DNA of 64,000 nucleotides from DASUPK01 sp963815045 (GCA_963815045.1 CAWFET010000002.1:1302001-1366000), one strand, 5' to 3'. Positions 25,238-33,601 are shown, counted from the first letter of the stretch. Program-made: numbers and translations. Notes: generated by a model not told the origin, from the letters alone.

Positions 25238-26652
25238 CGCCGCTTCTTGCAGCTCTTGCGCTTCTTCGCGCTCGCCGCTCGGTGCTTCTTCTTCTTCTTG
25301 CACTTCTTCTTTGGGGCTATGGCCGCGGGGGTGGCCGCGGGGGTGGCCGCTGGAGCGGGATCGCCGAGGAGCCGCGTCACCGCGTAGTCGGTCGTGCCGC
25401 CCGCGGGGCCGGTCTCGCCCACCAGGACGATCTTCCCGTCGGGCTGCAGGGCCATTCCTCGTGCCACGTCGACGCCGGTGAAGTTGACGGTCGCCCTCCC
25501 GCCGGTGCCGAAGCTCGGGTCGAGCGTGCCGTTTGGCAACAACCTCGCGACAGCGAACCCGTCGCCATCGGTGCCGGCGACGAGGATCTTGCCGTCGGGC
25601 TGGAGGGCCATCGCGTTGGCGACGTCGGTGCCGCCGAAATCGACGGAGACCTGACCGTTGGCGCCGGGGCCGAAGGTCGGGTCATAGAACCCGTCCGTCT
25701 TCACCCGGGCGACGCCGAAGTTCCCGCCCCCGGGACCGGCGACCAGGATCTTGCCGTCGGGCTGAACCGCGACCGCGTTCGCGCCCCGCGGCAGCTCGGT
25801 GGTCCCGCCCTCCGAGTGACCGGTGCCGACTCCGAAGCTGGTGTCGACGCCGCCGGTGGAATTCAGGCTGAGAAGGGCCAATCTCGGGTTCCCGCCGGTG
25901 CTCGTGATGCCGGCGACGATGATCTTCGAGCCGGAGAGGGCGACGGCCCTGGCCCCATCCGTGTCGCCGGTGAAGTCGGCCCGCTTTCGGCCGTTGCTGT
26001 CGAAGGTGTTGTCGATCGTTCCCGCCGACGTAACCCGATCGATGGCGAATTCGTTGTCGCTGAACCCTACGGTGACGATGCTTCCATCCGCCTGGCGAAC
26101 GAGGTCACTGGCGCCGTCGCTGCCGGTCGTCGCGCCGTCCATCCCGGCGAAGTCGACGCTCGGATGCCCAGTGCCGCCGAAACCCGTGTCATAGGCGCCG
26201 GTCAGTCCAAGCCGGCCAATCGTGACGTTGCCGCCCATCCCTCCGTTCGTGCCGGCCATCAGCAGCTTTCCGTCAGGTTGCAGTCCGAGCGCATTGGCGC
26301 CGTTACCCGGATCGGAACCCTCGGAGAAGGTGGAACCTCCGAAGCCGTCCGGTGCTCCGGTCGGCGAGAGCCGTAGGACAGACCACCCCGCGTCGGTGAT
26401 GTTCGGCGGATTGAACACGAAGGTCGACCCCAGGACCACGATCCGCCCGTCGGGCTGCACGACGACATCGCTTGCCGTGTCGGTGCTGGGAACGACGTTC
26501 GTGCGGATGTTCTGGACGAACCGGCCGTTGGTCGCGAACGATGAATCCAGGTCGCCGGCGGCAGCGGATGCCCATGCCGCAGCGAGGAGATAGAAGGCGA
26601 TCGCGAAGGCAGCAGCGAGTCCGTAAACCCTGCCTGGGTGTCGTCTCCGGAT
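25234..26652 (-). CDS. Secreted delta-60 repeat protein with Lys/Cys-rich tail
   Basis: Exported repeat protein of about 470 aa. At least seven repeats of the delta-60 type (LQPDGKILVAGT, then AVARLLPNGTLDPSFGTGG) predict a beta-propeller-like shell. The signal peptide runs RRRHPGR, then LAAAFAIAFYLLAAAWASA. The tail after the Ala/Pro linker is PKKKCKKKKKHRAASA followed by KKRKSCKKRR, closely like the tail of the protein at 54.1 kb. The start is unclear: no ATG, GTG or TTG lies in frame between 26805 (inside ribH) and the signal peptide. ATC at 26652 directly before RRRH is one option; a 1-bp deletion that cut off the ATG at 26672 is another. Confidence 0.8.
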   Translation of the reverse strand: MRRRHPGRVYGLAAAFAIAFYLLAAAWASAAAGDLDSSFATNGRFVQNIRTNVVPSTDTASDVVVQPDGRIVVLGSTFVFNPPNITDAGWSVLRLSPTGAPDGFGGSTFSEGSDPGNGANALGLQPDGKLLMAGTNGGMGGNVTIGRLGLTGAYDTGFGGTGHPSVDFAGMDGATTGSDGASDLVRQADGSIVTVGFSDNEFAIDRVTSAGTIDNTFDSNGRKRADFTGDTDGARAVALSGSKIIVAGITSTGGNPRLALLSLNSTGGVDTSFGVGTGHSEGGTTELPRGANAVAVQPDGKILVAGPGGGNFGVARVKTDGFYDPTFGPGANGQVSVDFGGTDVANAMALQPDGKILVAGTDGDGFAVARLLPNGTLDPSFGTGGRATVNFTGVDVARGMALQPDGKIVLVGETGPAGGTTDYAVTRLLGDPAPAATPAATPAAIAPKKKCKKKKKHRAASAKKRKSCKKRR

Positions 26653-26710
26653 GACTACCGCGCCCGATTCATTGCGTCGAGCGTACTCGGCCCTGGGCCG
26701 TGAGGCGCGT

Positions 26711-27205
26711 TCAGGCCGAAAGCTCGCGCCGAAGCAGCGCCATCCGCATGGCGACGAGGGCCGCGCCGCGGCCCTGATCGCGCTTGTCGCCGCCGGAGCG
26801 GGCAAGCGCCTGATCCATGTTCTCGGCGGTGATCACGCCGAAGGCGCAGGGCACCCCCGTGTCGAGCTGGACCCGCTGGGTCCCGGCCGCGACCTCTGCG
26901 CAGACATGGTCGTAATGGCTGGTCTCGCCCCGGATGACGACGCCGAGGCAAGCGATCCCGGCGAAGCGGCCTGACTCCGCACAGAGCTTGGCCGCGAAGG
27001 GGAGCTCGAAGGCGCCGGGGACGCGGAAGGTCTGCACCGACGCCTCGCTGACCCCGCCGAGGTCGAAGCCCTCGGCGGCCCCGTTCTGCAGCCGCTCGGC
27101 GATGTCCTCGTAGAAGGTCGCGACGCAGACCGCGAACTCCATCCTCTCGAGGGCCTCCCGCTCGGAGTCGGCGAACTGCTCGAAGGACGCGGTCTCGTCG
27201 GCCAC
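26711..27205 (-). CDS. ribH: 6,7-dimethyl-8-ribityllumazine synthase
   Basis: Lumazine synthase, 164 aa, condensing the ribD product with dihydroxybutanone phosphate. Recognised by FYEDIAERL, VPGAFELPFAAK (substrate loop), LGVVIRGETSHYDHVC (with the catalytic His), and the phosphate-binding VITAENMDQALARSGG. The N-terminus is about 15 residues longer than the minimal enzyme. It is the last gene of the ribD-ribE-ribBA-ribH operon, 29 bp after ribBA. Confidence 0.95.
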   Translation of the reverse strand: MADETASFEQFADSEREALERMEFAVCVATFYEDIAERLQNGAAEGFDLGGVSEASVQTFRVPGAFELPFAAKLCAESGRFAGIACLGVVIRGETSHYDHVCAEVAAGTQRVQLDTGVPCAFGVITAENMDQALARSGGDKRDQGRGAALVAMRMALLRRELSA

Positions 27206-27234
27206 GAACGCAACCTATCCGGATTACACGCGAT

Positions 27235-28575
27235 CTAGTCGCCGGGCGGGTAGTCGCCGGCCTCGCGGCGACTCTCCTCGTCCTTGCGGTGCTCCTCGTA
27301 GAGCAGCTGCTCGTCGAGCGGCAGCCCCTGGTGATGGAGCGCGTGGCCCATCCGATCACGCTTGGCGTTCAGATAGGCCTCGTTGTGCGGGTTGGGAACG
27401 GACTGAATGGGCACCTGGTCGCTGACCGAGAGCCCGTAGCCCTCCAGCCCGAGGATCTTCTTCGGGTTGTTGGTGAGGATCCGGATGCTCGACAGGCCGA
27501 GGTCGACGAGGATCTGCGCGCCGATCCCGTAGTCGCGCAGGTCGGCCGGCAGGCCCAGCTTGAGGTTGGCGTCGACCGTGTCAAGCCCCTCCTCCTGGAG
27601 CTTGTAGGCGCGCAGCTTGTTGAGCAGGCCGATGCCTCGGCCCTCCTGCGAGAGGTAGAGCAGGACGCCCCTCCCCTCCCGCTCGATCGTGGCCAGAGCG
27701 GCCTCGAGCTGCTCGCCGCAGTCGCAGCGGAGGGAGTGGAAGACGTCGCCGGTCAGGCACTCCGAGTGGACGCGCACCAGGATGTCCTCCTGGCCGGCGA
27801 CCTCGCCCTTGACCATTGCGACGTGGTGCTTATCGTCGATCAACGACCGGTAGCCGACGGCGCTGAACTCGCCGAACTTGGTCGGCAGCTTGGTGGAGAC
27901 GATGCGCTCGACGAGCTTCTCGGTCCGCCGCCGGTAGGCGATCAGGTCGGCGACCGTGATCATCTTGAGCTCGTGCTTCTCGCAGTAGCCGACCAGGTCC
28001 GGCACGCGAGCCATGGTCCCGTCCTCATTCATGATCTCGCAGATCACTCCGGCGGGAATGAGGCCGGCGAGGCGGGCCAGGTCGACGGCTCCCTCGGTGT
28101 GGCCGGTGCGCTCGAGGACCCCGCCCTCCTTCGCCTTCAGCGGGAAGACGTGGCCCGGCTGCACCAGGTCGTCCGGGCCCGAATGCGGGTCGATCGCAAC
28201 CTGGATCGTCCGGGCGCGGTCGGCGGCGGAGATGCCGGTGGTGACTCCCTCGCGGGCTTCGACCGAGACGGTGAAGGCGGTCTCGAGGGGCGCCTCGTTC
28301 TTGGCGGCCATCAGGTTGAGCCCGAGCTCCTGGCAGCGTTCGTCCGTGAGGGCGAGGCAGATGAGGCCGCGGCCATGGGTCGCCATGAAGTTGACCGCCT
28401 CCGGAGTGGCGAACTGCGCGGCCATCACCAGGTCGCCCTCGTTCTCGCGGCCCTCGTCGTCGCACACGACGATCATCCGGCCGCGGCGGATGTCCTCGAT
28501 CGCGTCCTCGATGGCCGCGAAGGGCGCCTCCCGCTCGGTCTTCGTCTTGGTCTTGGTGTCGGTCTGCTTGGCCAT
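27235..28575 (-). CDS. ribBA: Bifunctional DHBP synthase/GTP cyclohydrolase II
   Basis: Fused enzyme of 446 aa supplying both riboflavin precursors. The RibB half (about 18-220) has VVCDDEGRENEGDL, ATHGRGLICLAL and RTGHTEGAVDLARLAG. The RibA half (about 225-425) has the zinc cysteines in SECLTGDVFHSLRCDCGEQL and the catalytic EGRGIGL. Both active sites look intact. A Lys/Thr-rich start (KQTDTKTKTKTERE) and an acidic C-terminal tail are extras. It begins 4 bp after ribE. Confidence 0.97.
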   Translation of the reverse strand: MAKQTDTKTKTKTEREAPFAAIEDAIEDIRRGRMIVVCDDEGRENEGDLVMAAQFATPEAVNFMATHGRGLICLALTDERCQELGLNLMAAKNEAPLETAFTVSVEAREGVTTGISAADRARTIQVAIDPHSGPDDLVQPGHVFPLKAKEGGVLERTGHTEGAVDLARLAGLIPAGVICEIMNEDGTMARVPDLVGYCEKHELKMITVADLIAYRRRTEKLVERIVSTKLPTKFGEFSAVGYRSLIDDKHHVAMVKGEVAGQEDILVRVHSECLTGDVFHSLRCDCGEQLEAALATIEREGRGVLLYLSQEGRGIGLLNKLRAYKLQEEGLDTVDANLKLGLPADLRDYGIGAQILVDLGLSSIRILTNNPKKILGLEGYGLSVSDQVPIQSVPNPHNEAYLNAKRDRMGHALHHQGLPLDEQLLYEEHRKDEESRREAGDYPPGD

Positions 28576-28579
28576 TCCG

Positions 28580-29200
28580 CTACTCCTGTTCTGTGGCTAA
28601 GGGTGACAGGCCCGCGTCGCCTGAAAGCTGGCGGCGGACGTATCTGGCGAGGACGTCGCACTCGACGTTGAGGCGGTCTCCGGGCTCGGCCGAGCCCAGG
28701 GTCGTGCGCTCGAGCGTCTCCGGGATCAGCGAGACCTCGAGGACGCTCCCGGTCAGCTCGGCGATTGTCAGGCTGACGCCCTCGATCGCGATGGAGCCGC
28801 GGTCGACGACGTAGGGCAGCAATTCGTCCGGAAGCTCGACCCGCAGCCGCTTCGCGAAGCCATCGGCCGCGACATCAGTGACCGTGGCGGTCCCGTCGAC
28901 ATGCCCCTGGACGACATGGCCGCCGAGGCGGTCCGTGGCCCTCAGCGCCAGCTCGAGATTGACCGGCGAGGACGCCTCCAGGGCGCCCAGCGTGGTCAGA
29001 GAGAGGGTCTGGTGCATCACATCGGCCTCGAAGGTCCCGTCGCCGGAGGAGGTGGCGGTGAGGCATGCGCCGTTCACCGCGACGGAGTCGCCCTCCGCCA
29101 GCTCCGAGGAGAGCGCGGCGGCGATCCGCAGGTGCGCGCCGTCGTCGGAGGTCTCGATCGACTCGATCCGGCCGAGCTCCTTGACGATCCCGGTGAACAT
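28580..29200 (-). CDS. ribE: Riboflavin synthase alpha chain
   Basis: Riboflavin synthase, 206 aa, dismutating two lumazines to riboflavin. Two lumazine-binding barrels: the first begins MFTGIVKELG and contains VNGACLT; the second begins about 98 (GGHVVQGHVDG) and contains IEGVSLTI. The catalytic residues of the N-terminal MFTGIV are kept. It starts 7 bp after the ribD stop. Confidence 0.96.
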   Translation of the reverse strand: MFTGIVKELGRIESIETSDDGAHLRIAAALSSELAEGDSVAVNGACLTATSSGDGTFEADVMHQTLSLTTLGALEASSPVNLELALRATDRLGGHVVQGHVDGTATVTDVAADGFAKRLRVELPDELLPYVVDRGSIAIEGVSLTIAELTGSVLEVSLIPETLERTTLGSAEPGDRLNVECDVLARYVRRQLSGDAGLSPLATEQE

Positions 29201-29207
29201 CAGCGGC

Positions 29208-30338
29208 TCACCATTCGCGGAGCCTCGCGCGAACGAGCATGTCCTCGCCCACCTGATCGAAGGTCGTCGCGAGCGGCCGGGCGCCGTCTGCGATGCGAAT
29301 CGCGCCCTCGCCCTCCAGGACGGCGCGGGCGTCCGCGGCGCCGACCAGGACCGGTGCGATGAAGAGGCGCATCTCGTCGACCTCGCCTGCGTCGAACAGC
29401 CCGCCCGCGAAGGTCGGGCCGCCCTCCACGAGCAGATCCTGGATGTCCCGGCGGCCCAGCTCCGTGAGGCCCGCCTCGAGGCGCTCCCGGTGGCTGCGGC
29501 CCGGAGCGACGATCACCTCGGCTCCGGCGCCCTCGAGTGCGCCGCGCCTCGCGGACGGCGCCGCCGGGGAGCAGATCACGATCAGAGGCGCCTCGTCGAT
29601 CGACTCGACCAGAGCCGACTCGACGGGCAGTCGCGCACCGGAGTCGAAAACCACCCGGGTTGGCTGCTTGGCGACGCCCTCGATCCGCGCCGTCAGCAGA
29701 GGGTCGTCGGCGATCGCCGTCCCGATGCCGACCGCAACCGCGTCGCACTCCGCACGCCAGCGGTGGACGAGCTCACGGCTCTCGACACTCGAGATCCAGC
29801 GGGAGTCGCCCGTGGGCGAGGCGACCCGGCCGTCGAGCGACATCGCGGCCTTGTAGGTGACCAGCGGGCGGCCGGTGCGGGCGCGCTTGCGGAAGGGCTG
29901 GTTGAGGAGGCGGGCCGCGCTCGCCTCCGGTCCGCCGGCGAGCTCGACCTCGGCGCCGCCGTCGCGGAGCATCCCGGGCCCGCGACCGGACGCCTTCTCG
30001 GTCGGGTCCTCGGACGCATAGACGACGCGCGAGATGGCCGCCTCGAGGATCGCCTCGGTGCACGGCGGCTGACGGCCCTCGTGTGCGCAGGGCTCGAGAG
30101 TCACGTAGATCGCGGAGCCGGCCACCTCGGCGCCGCGAGCGCGGGCGTCCTCGATCGCGGCGCGCTCGGCGTGCAGGTCCCCAAGCCGGGCGTGGAAACC
30201 CTCGCCGATCACCTCGCCGTCGCGCACGATCACCGCGCCGACGAGCGGATTCGGGCTGACGCGTCCGCGCCCGCCCTCCGCCAGCTCGAGGGCGCGTCTC
30301 AGGTAGGAAGCTTCCTGTTCGGTGCTGACCGTGGCGAT
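29208..30338 (-). CDS. ribD: Bifunctional riboflavin deaminase/reductase RibD with apparent ATC start
   Basis: RibD deaminates and reduces the GTP cyclohydrolase product, 376 aa. Deaminase domain about 1-145: SPNPLVGAVIV, HAE (zinc His and catalytic Glu) and PCAHEGRQPPC (zinc Cys pair). Reductase domain about 150-370: VTYKAAMSLDGRVA, SRWISS and LLVEGGPT. Homology with other RibD proteins begins near residue 7 (EQEASYLRRALELA), well upstream of the first in-frame GTG (30233), which would delete PNPLVG. From the upstream stop (30378-30380) onwards there is no ATG, GTG or TTG; the only well-placed initiator is ATC at 30338, 5 nt after AAGGAGG. CTG at 30299 is a weaker alternative. Confidence 0.9.
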   Translation of the reverse strand: MATVSTEQEASYLRRALELAEGGRGRVSPNPLVGAVIVRDGEVIGEGFHARLGDLHAERAAIEDARARGAEVAGSAIYVTLEPCAHEGRQPPCTEAILEAAISRVVYASEDPTEKASGRGPGMLRDGGAEVELAGGPEASAARLLNQPFRKRARTGRPLVTYKAAMSLDGRVASPTGDSRWISSVESRELVHRWRAECDAVAVGIGTAIADDPLLTARIEGVAKQPTRVVFDSGARLPVESALVESIDEAPLIVICSPAAPSARRGALEGAGAEVIVAPGRSHRERLEAGLTELGRRDIQDLLVEGGPTFAGGLFDAGEVDEMRLFIAPVLVGAADARAVLEGEGAIRIADGARPLATTFDQVGEDMLVRARLREW

Positions 30339-30343
30339 GCTCG

Positions 30344-30350
30344 CCTCCTT
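30344..30350 (-). promoter_or_regulatory. Perfect Shine-Dalgarno before the ribD ATC start
   Basis: AAGGAGG on the minus strand, ending 5 nt before ATC (30338). It is the strongest ribosome-binding site in the region and no canonical start codon follows at usable distance, so it decides the ribD start in favour of ATC unless the third base is a sequence error for G. Confidence 0.65.
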
Positions 30351-30370
30351 CGTGGTCGAGCTCGACTGAT

Positions 30371-30384
30371 TGACTGGTCAGTCA
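30371..30384. promoter_or_regulatory. TetR-type palindromic operator candidate
   Basis: TGACTG-GT-CAGTCA, perfect 6-bp arms around 2 nt, in the 80-bp divergent gap between ribD and the flippase gene. The sequence resembles boxes bound by TetR-family repressors. No TetR gene is in the window, so the regulator and signal are unknown. Confidence 0.55.
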
Positions 30385-30418
30385 GCCAAGAATTGTACGC
30401 CAGTAGTCTTGCGCCCCG

Positions 30419-31861
30419 ATGGCAAGGGCAAGGCAAAACGGGGGCCAGAGCGAGGCAAGCAGCTACGGGCGCCGCGCCAGCCTGCTCTCGATCGGCGTCG
30501 GCCTCACGGGGCTGATCACCTACCTCTACTTCGCGATTGCCTCGCACGAGCTGTCGAAGGACCAGTACGGCGAGATCACCGTCCTCTGGGTCTCCGTGTT
30601 CATCGTCATCTCGGTCCTGCAGCGGCCGGTCGAGCAGCTCCTCTCCCGCACCATCTCCGAGAATCTCGCTCACGGCACGCCGATTCGGCGGACGGTCCGG
30701 GTCGCCGCCACCATCCAGGTCTCGGTCGCCCTCGCCTTCGACGTCGTCGCGATCGCGCTGCGCGACCCGATTACGAACAACCTGCTGCACGGCAACTCGA
30801 CGCTGTACTGGATCGGCGTCGCGGCGGTCACCGCGTACGGGGCGAGCTACTTCGCGCGCGGCTTCCTGGCCGGCAGCCACAGACTGACGATCTACGCGCT
30901 CCAGATCATCTGCGAGTCGATCGCCCGGACGGCGTTCCCGACCGCGGTGGCCCTGGGCATCGCCTCGGGCCAGACCGTGGTGGCGCTGGGCATAGTGGCC
31001 GCCCCCACGCTCTCACTGATCGTCGTCCCGTTCGCCTTCCTGCGGAGATTCGGCAGTGAGGAGTCAACCGCGGCGGCGGCCGGGGGTGCCTCCGAAGGAA
31101 CTCCCGGCGAAAGCCGGCCGGAGGGGGCACCCCCGGGCGACGCCGCCGTGGATACCCCCACAGACGAATTCACCCTCGCCCGAGGCGGACGATTCGCGGC
31201 GGCGGTCTTCCTGATCATGCTCTCCGAGCAGACCATCTTCAACGCCGGCAACCTGCTGGTCAACGCGACCAGCGGGGCGGCGGCGGCCGGATACGTGTTC
31301 AACGTGCTGATGATCGCCCGGGCCCCGCTGCAGCTCTTCCAGGCCGTCCAGACGAGCCTTCTGCCCCACCTCACCACCCTCGGCTCCCGCGGTGAGGAGG
31401 ACGACTTCCGGGCCTCGATTCGGGTGACGGTGTTGGCCATCGCGGGTTTCTCGGGCCTGGTTGCGCTGGCGATGCTCGTCGCGGGCCCGGAGCTGATGCA
31501 GATCGCCTTCGGCAAGAAGCACACCTATCAACGCGCCGACCTCGTGGTGGTCGCCGTCGGCATGGGCGTCTATCTCTCGGCGGCGACCCTCAATCAGGCC
31601 GCGCTCGCCCGCGGGCAGGTGCGGCGCGCCTCGTTCTGCTTCATCGGCTCCGCGGTGGCGTTCGTGGTCTGGGTCCTGCTGCCGATCATCTCCAGCGACG
31701 TGACCCGCGTGGTCATCGGCTACCTCGGCGCCTCGGTGCTGCTCTGCGCGCTGCTCTACTGGCTCTATCGCGCTCCGCTGGAGGCGAAGGAGGTCCCGGT
31801 CAGGCCGGGCTCGACCGAGGAGATGGAGCTCCAGCTTGCTTCCGGCGACGAGGCCGGATAG
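30419..31861 (+). CDS. MOP-superfamily polysaccharide/lipid flippase-like protein
   Basis: Polytopic membrane protein of 480 aa with about 12 predicted helices, resembling Wzx/MurJ-like lipid-linked oligosaccharide flippases (RASLLSIGVGLTGLITYLYF first helix; ASHELSKDQYGEITVLW loop typical of polysaccharide exporters). A long hydrophilic Gly/Pro/Glu-rich loop (about 219-257) interrupts helices 6 and 7. Another hallmark is LLPHLTTLGSRGEEDDF after helix 8. The cargo cannot be named because no glycosyltransferase genes are close. ATG at 30419, divergent from ribD, with a palindromic operator between them; it ends directly against the convergent ion-channel gene. Confidence 0.82.
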   Translation: MARARQNGGQSEASSYGRRASLLSIGVGLTGLITYLYFAIASHELSKDQYGEITVLWVSVFIVISVLQRPVEQLLSRTISENLAHGTPIRRTVRVAATIQVSVALAFDVVAIALRDPITNNLLHGNSTLYWIGVAAVTAYGASYFARGFLAGSHRLTIYALQIICESIARTAFPTAVALGIASGQTVVALGIVAAPTLSLIVVPFAFLRRFGSEESTAAAAGGASEGTPGESRPEGAPPGDAAVDTPTDEFTLARGGRFAAAVFLIMLSEQTIFNAGNLLVNATSGAAAAGYVFNVLMIARAPLQLFQAVQTSLLPHLTTLGSRGEEDDFRASIRVTVLAIAGFSGLVALAMLVAGPELMQIAFGKKHTYQRADLVVVAVGMGVYLSAATLNQAALARGQVRRASFCFIGSAVAFVVWVLLPIISSDVTRVVIGYLGASVLLCALLYWLYRAPLEAKEVPVRPGSTEEMELQLASGDEAG

Positions 31862-32944
31862 CTAGCCCAGGTCGCCGAGGACCGAGCCGGCCTGTCTCGC
31901 CGGGCCCGGCACGAACATCGCCTCGAGCTTCTTCAGGGCATCGACCGTCCCCATCGCGACGAGGACGTCTCCGGCCCGGAGCACGGTGTCCGACGGGGGC
32001 TGCGGGTGAACCTTGCCGTCCGCATTCCGCAGCGCCGCGATCGACGTCGTGCCGCGCACCTGGCCGATCGTCCTGCCCTCGGCCTCGCATCCCTCGGTGA
32101 CGTCGATCTCCTCCATCCGGTACTCCGGCGCCACGTCGACGACCCCGGTGACCTGCGGCTGGAGCGCGAGCCGGGCCATCTCGGCGCCGCTCGACTTGTA
32201 GGGGGAGATCACCCGGTCGGCACCGGCGCGGCGCAGCTTCTTCTCGGAGTCCTCGACGCTCGCCCTGGCGACGACGATGATCTCGGAGCGGAGCTCCCGC
32301 GCCGTCAGGCAGATGAAGATGTTCTCGGCGTCCGAGTCCACGCAGGCGAGGACGGATACTGCGCGCTCGATCCCCGCCTCCCTGAGGACGTGGTCGTCAG
32401 AGGGGCGGCCCTGCAGGAACGGAACCCCCATCTGGTCGGCGATGTGCTTGTTCTCATCGAGGCTGTCGATGACGACGAAGTCGTCGCCGCCGGCCTGCAG
32501 GTCGCGCGCAGCCTGGCGGCCGACGCGGCCGAAGCCGCAGATCAGGTGGTGCCCGTTGAGGTCTTCGATCTTCTTCAGCGTCCGTCGCTCCTCGAGGATG
32601 TCTCCCAGGTGCCCGGCGACGAAGAACTCCGTGACCGTCACCAGCGCGTAGAAGAGCGTACCCACGCCCAGGACGATCAGCAGGACCTTGACGATCTGCC
32701 CCGGCAGGTCGGGCGGGGTGGGATCGGATCCCACGGTCGCGACCGTGTCCAGCGTGAAGAGGAAGCCCTTCCAGACCGAGACGCTCTCGGTGAGCGAGTA
32801 CGCGATGCTGCCCGCGATCTGGATCGCGATGATCAGGACGATCAGCGCGGCGAGCCGCCGCAGGAAGGGCTCCAGCTCGCCTCGATCGCGCCTAAGCAGC
32901 GCCCGCAGCCTCCGCGATCGCCGTGTACGCAGCCGCGGGATCAT
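31862..32944 (-). CDS. Two-helix ion channel with RCK (TrkA) domains, unusual selectivity filter
   Basis: Potassium-channel-like protein of about 360 aa: TM1 about 32-53, pore loop about 58-78, TM2 about 84-108, RCK-N domain with nucleotide motif GFGRVGRQAA (about 139-148), and RCK-C (about 270-350). The pore reads TLDTVATVGSDPTPP where a K+ channel has TVGYGD: Tyr-Gly is replaced by a single Ser. The codons were read directly. Ion selectivity is therefore doubtful. ATG 32944 (or GTG 32950) overlaps the rpe 3' end by 53-59 bp, which is long but no later start exists before TM1. Confidence 0.87.
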   Translation of the reverse strand: MIPRLRTRRSRRLRALLRRDRGELEPFLRRLAALIVLIIAIQIAGSIAYSLTESVSVWKGFLFTLDTVATVGSDPTPPDLPGQIVKVLLIVLGVGTLFYALVTVTEFFVAGHLGDILEERRTLKKIEDLNGHHLICGFGRVGRQAARDLQAGGDDFVVIDSLDENKHIADQMGVPFLQGRPSDDHVLREAGIERAVSVLACVDSDAENIFICLTARELRSEIIVVARASVEDSEKKLRRAGADRVISPYKSSGAEMARLALQPQVTGVVDVAPEYRMEEIDVTEGCEAEGRTIGQVRGTTSIAALRNADGKVHPQPPSDTVLRAGDVLVAMGTVDALKKLEAMFVPGPARQAGSVLGDLG

Positions 32945-33599
32945 CGGCACCGAAGACGGCCGATCCCGCGACGAACAGGCTCGCCCCGGCTGCCGCCACC
33001 CCGCCCGCGGTGCCGGGATCGATGCCGCCGTCGACCTCGATCTTGCCCGCCCCCACCGTCTCGCTCAGCCGCCCGACCTTGTCGGGCGAGTCGGCGATGA
33101 AGGGCTGGCCGCCCCATCCCGGGTTGACCGTCATGCAGACGAAGACGTCGGCGTCGTTGACCGCCTCGCTCACCGCAGAGACCGGCGTGCCCGGGTTGAT
33201 CGCGAGGCCAGCCAGGCAGCCGAGCTCGCGGATCGCGCTCAGGGTGCGGTTCACGTGCGGCGTCGCCTCCGCGTGAAAGGTGATGTTGTCGGCGCCGGCC
33301 TTGGCGAACTCCTCGATGTGGCGATCCGGGTTCTCGATCATCAGGTGGACGTCGATCGCTCCGCCGGCGTCGTGGACGAGGTCGGCGATGGAGCCGGCCA
33401 CGAGGGGGCCGATCGTGATCGGCGGGACGAAGTGGCCGTCCATCACGTCGACGTGGATGACGCGCGCGCCGGCCGCCATCACCTCCTCGATCTGGGAGCC
33501 CAGGCGCGAGAAGTCGGCCGAGAGGATCGAGGGCGCAACCCGCTTCGACGCGAAGAGGTCGCGCGGCCCCGTCGAGGCGGTGTCGGTTGCGGCTTCCAA
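32892..33599 (-). CDS. rpe: Ribulose-phosphate 3-epimerase
   Basis: Pentose phosphate epimerase, 235 aa, TIM barrel. RVAPSILSADFSRLG (substrate strand), HVDVMDGHFVPPITIG (metal His and catalytic Asp), DVHLMIENP, TFHAEA, VNPGWGGQPF (phosphate loop), and KIEVDGGI. The TTG at 33599, 2 nt after the stop of the zinc-ribbon gene, is the only start that keeps the normal N-terminus, with about 20 extra residues; the open frame further upstream overlaps that gene and is not used. Confidence 0.93.
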   Translation of the reverse strand: MEAATDTASTGPRDLFASKRVAPSILSADFSRLGSQIEEVMAAGARVIHVDVMDGHFVPPITIGPLVAGSIADLVHDAGGAIDVHLMIENPDRHIEEFAKAGADNITFHAEATPHVNRTLSAIRELGCLAGLAINPGTPVSAVSEAVNDADVFVCMTVNPGWGGQPFIADSPDKVGRLSETVGAGKIEVDGGIDPGTAGGVAAAGASLFVAGSAVFGADDPAAAYTAIAEAAGAA

Positions 33600-33601
33600 G
33601 T

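Noticed and set aside
25234..26652. CRISPR-like or tandem DNA repeat array
   Set aside because: The periodicity is of protein-level delta-60 repeats in a coding frame, with divergent DNA.
30339..30418. FMN riboswitch before the riboflavin operon
   Set aside because: Only 80 bp separates ribD from the divergent gene and none of the conserved FMN-element helices was recognised.
32944..32950. Another ATN start for the ion-channel gene
   Set aside because: ATG 32944 and GTG 32950 are available in frame, so the long overlap with rpe is accepted instead.
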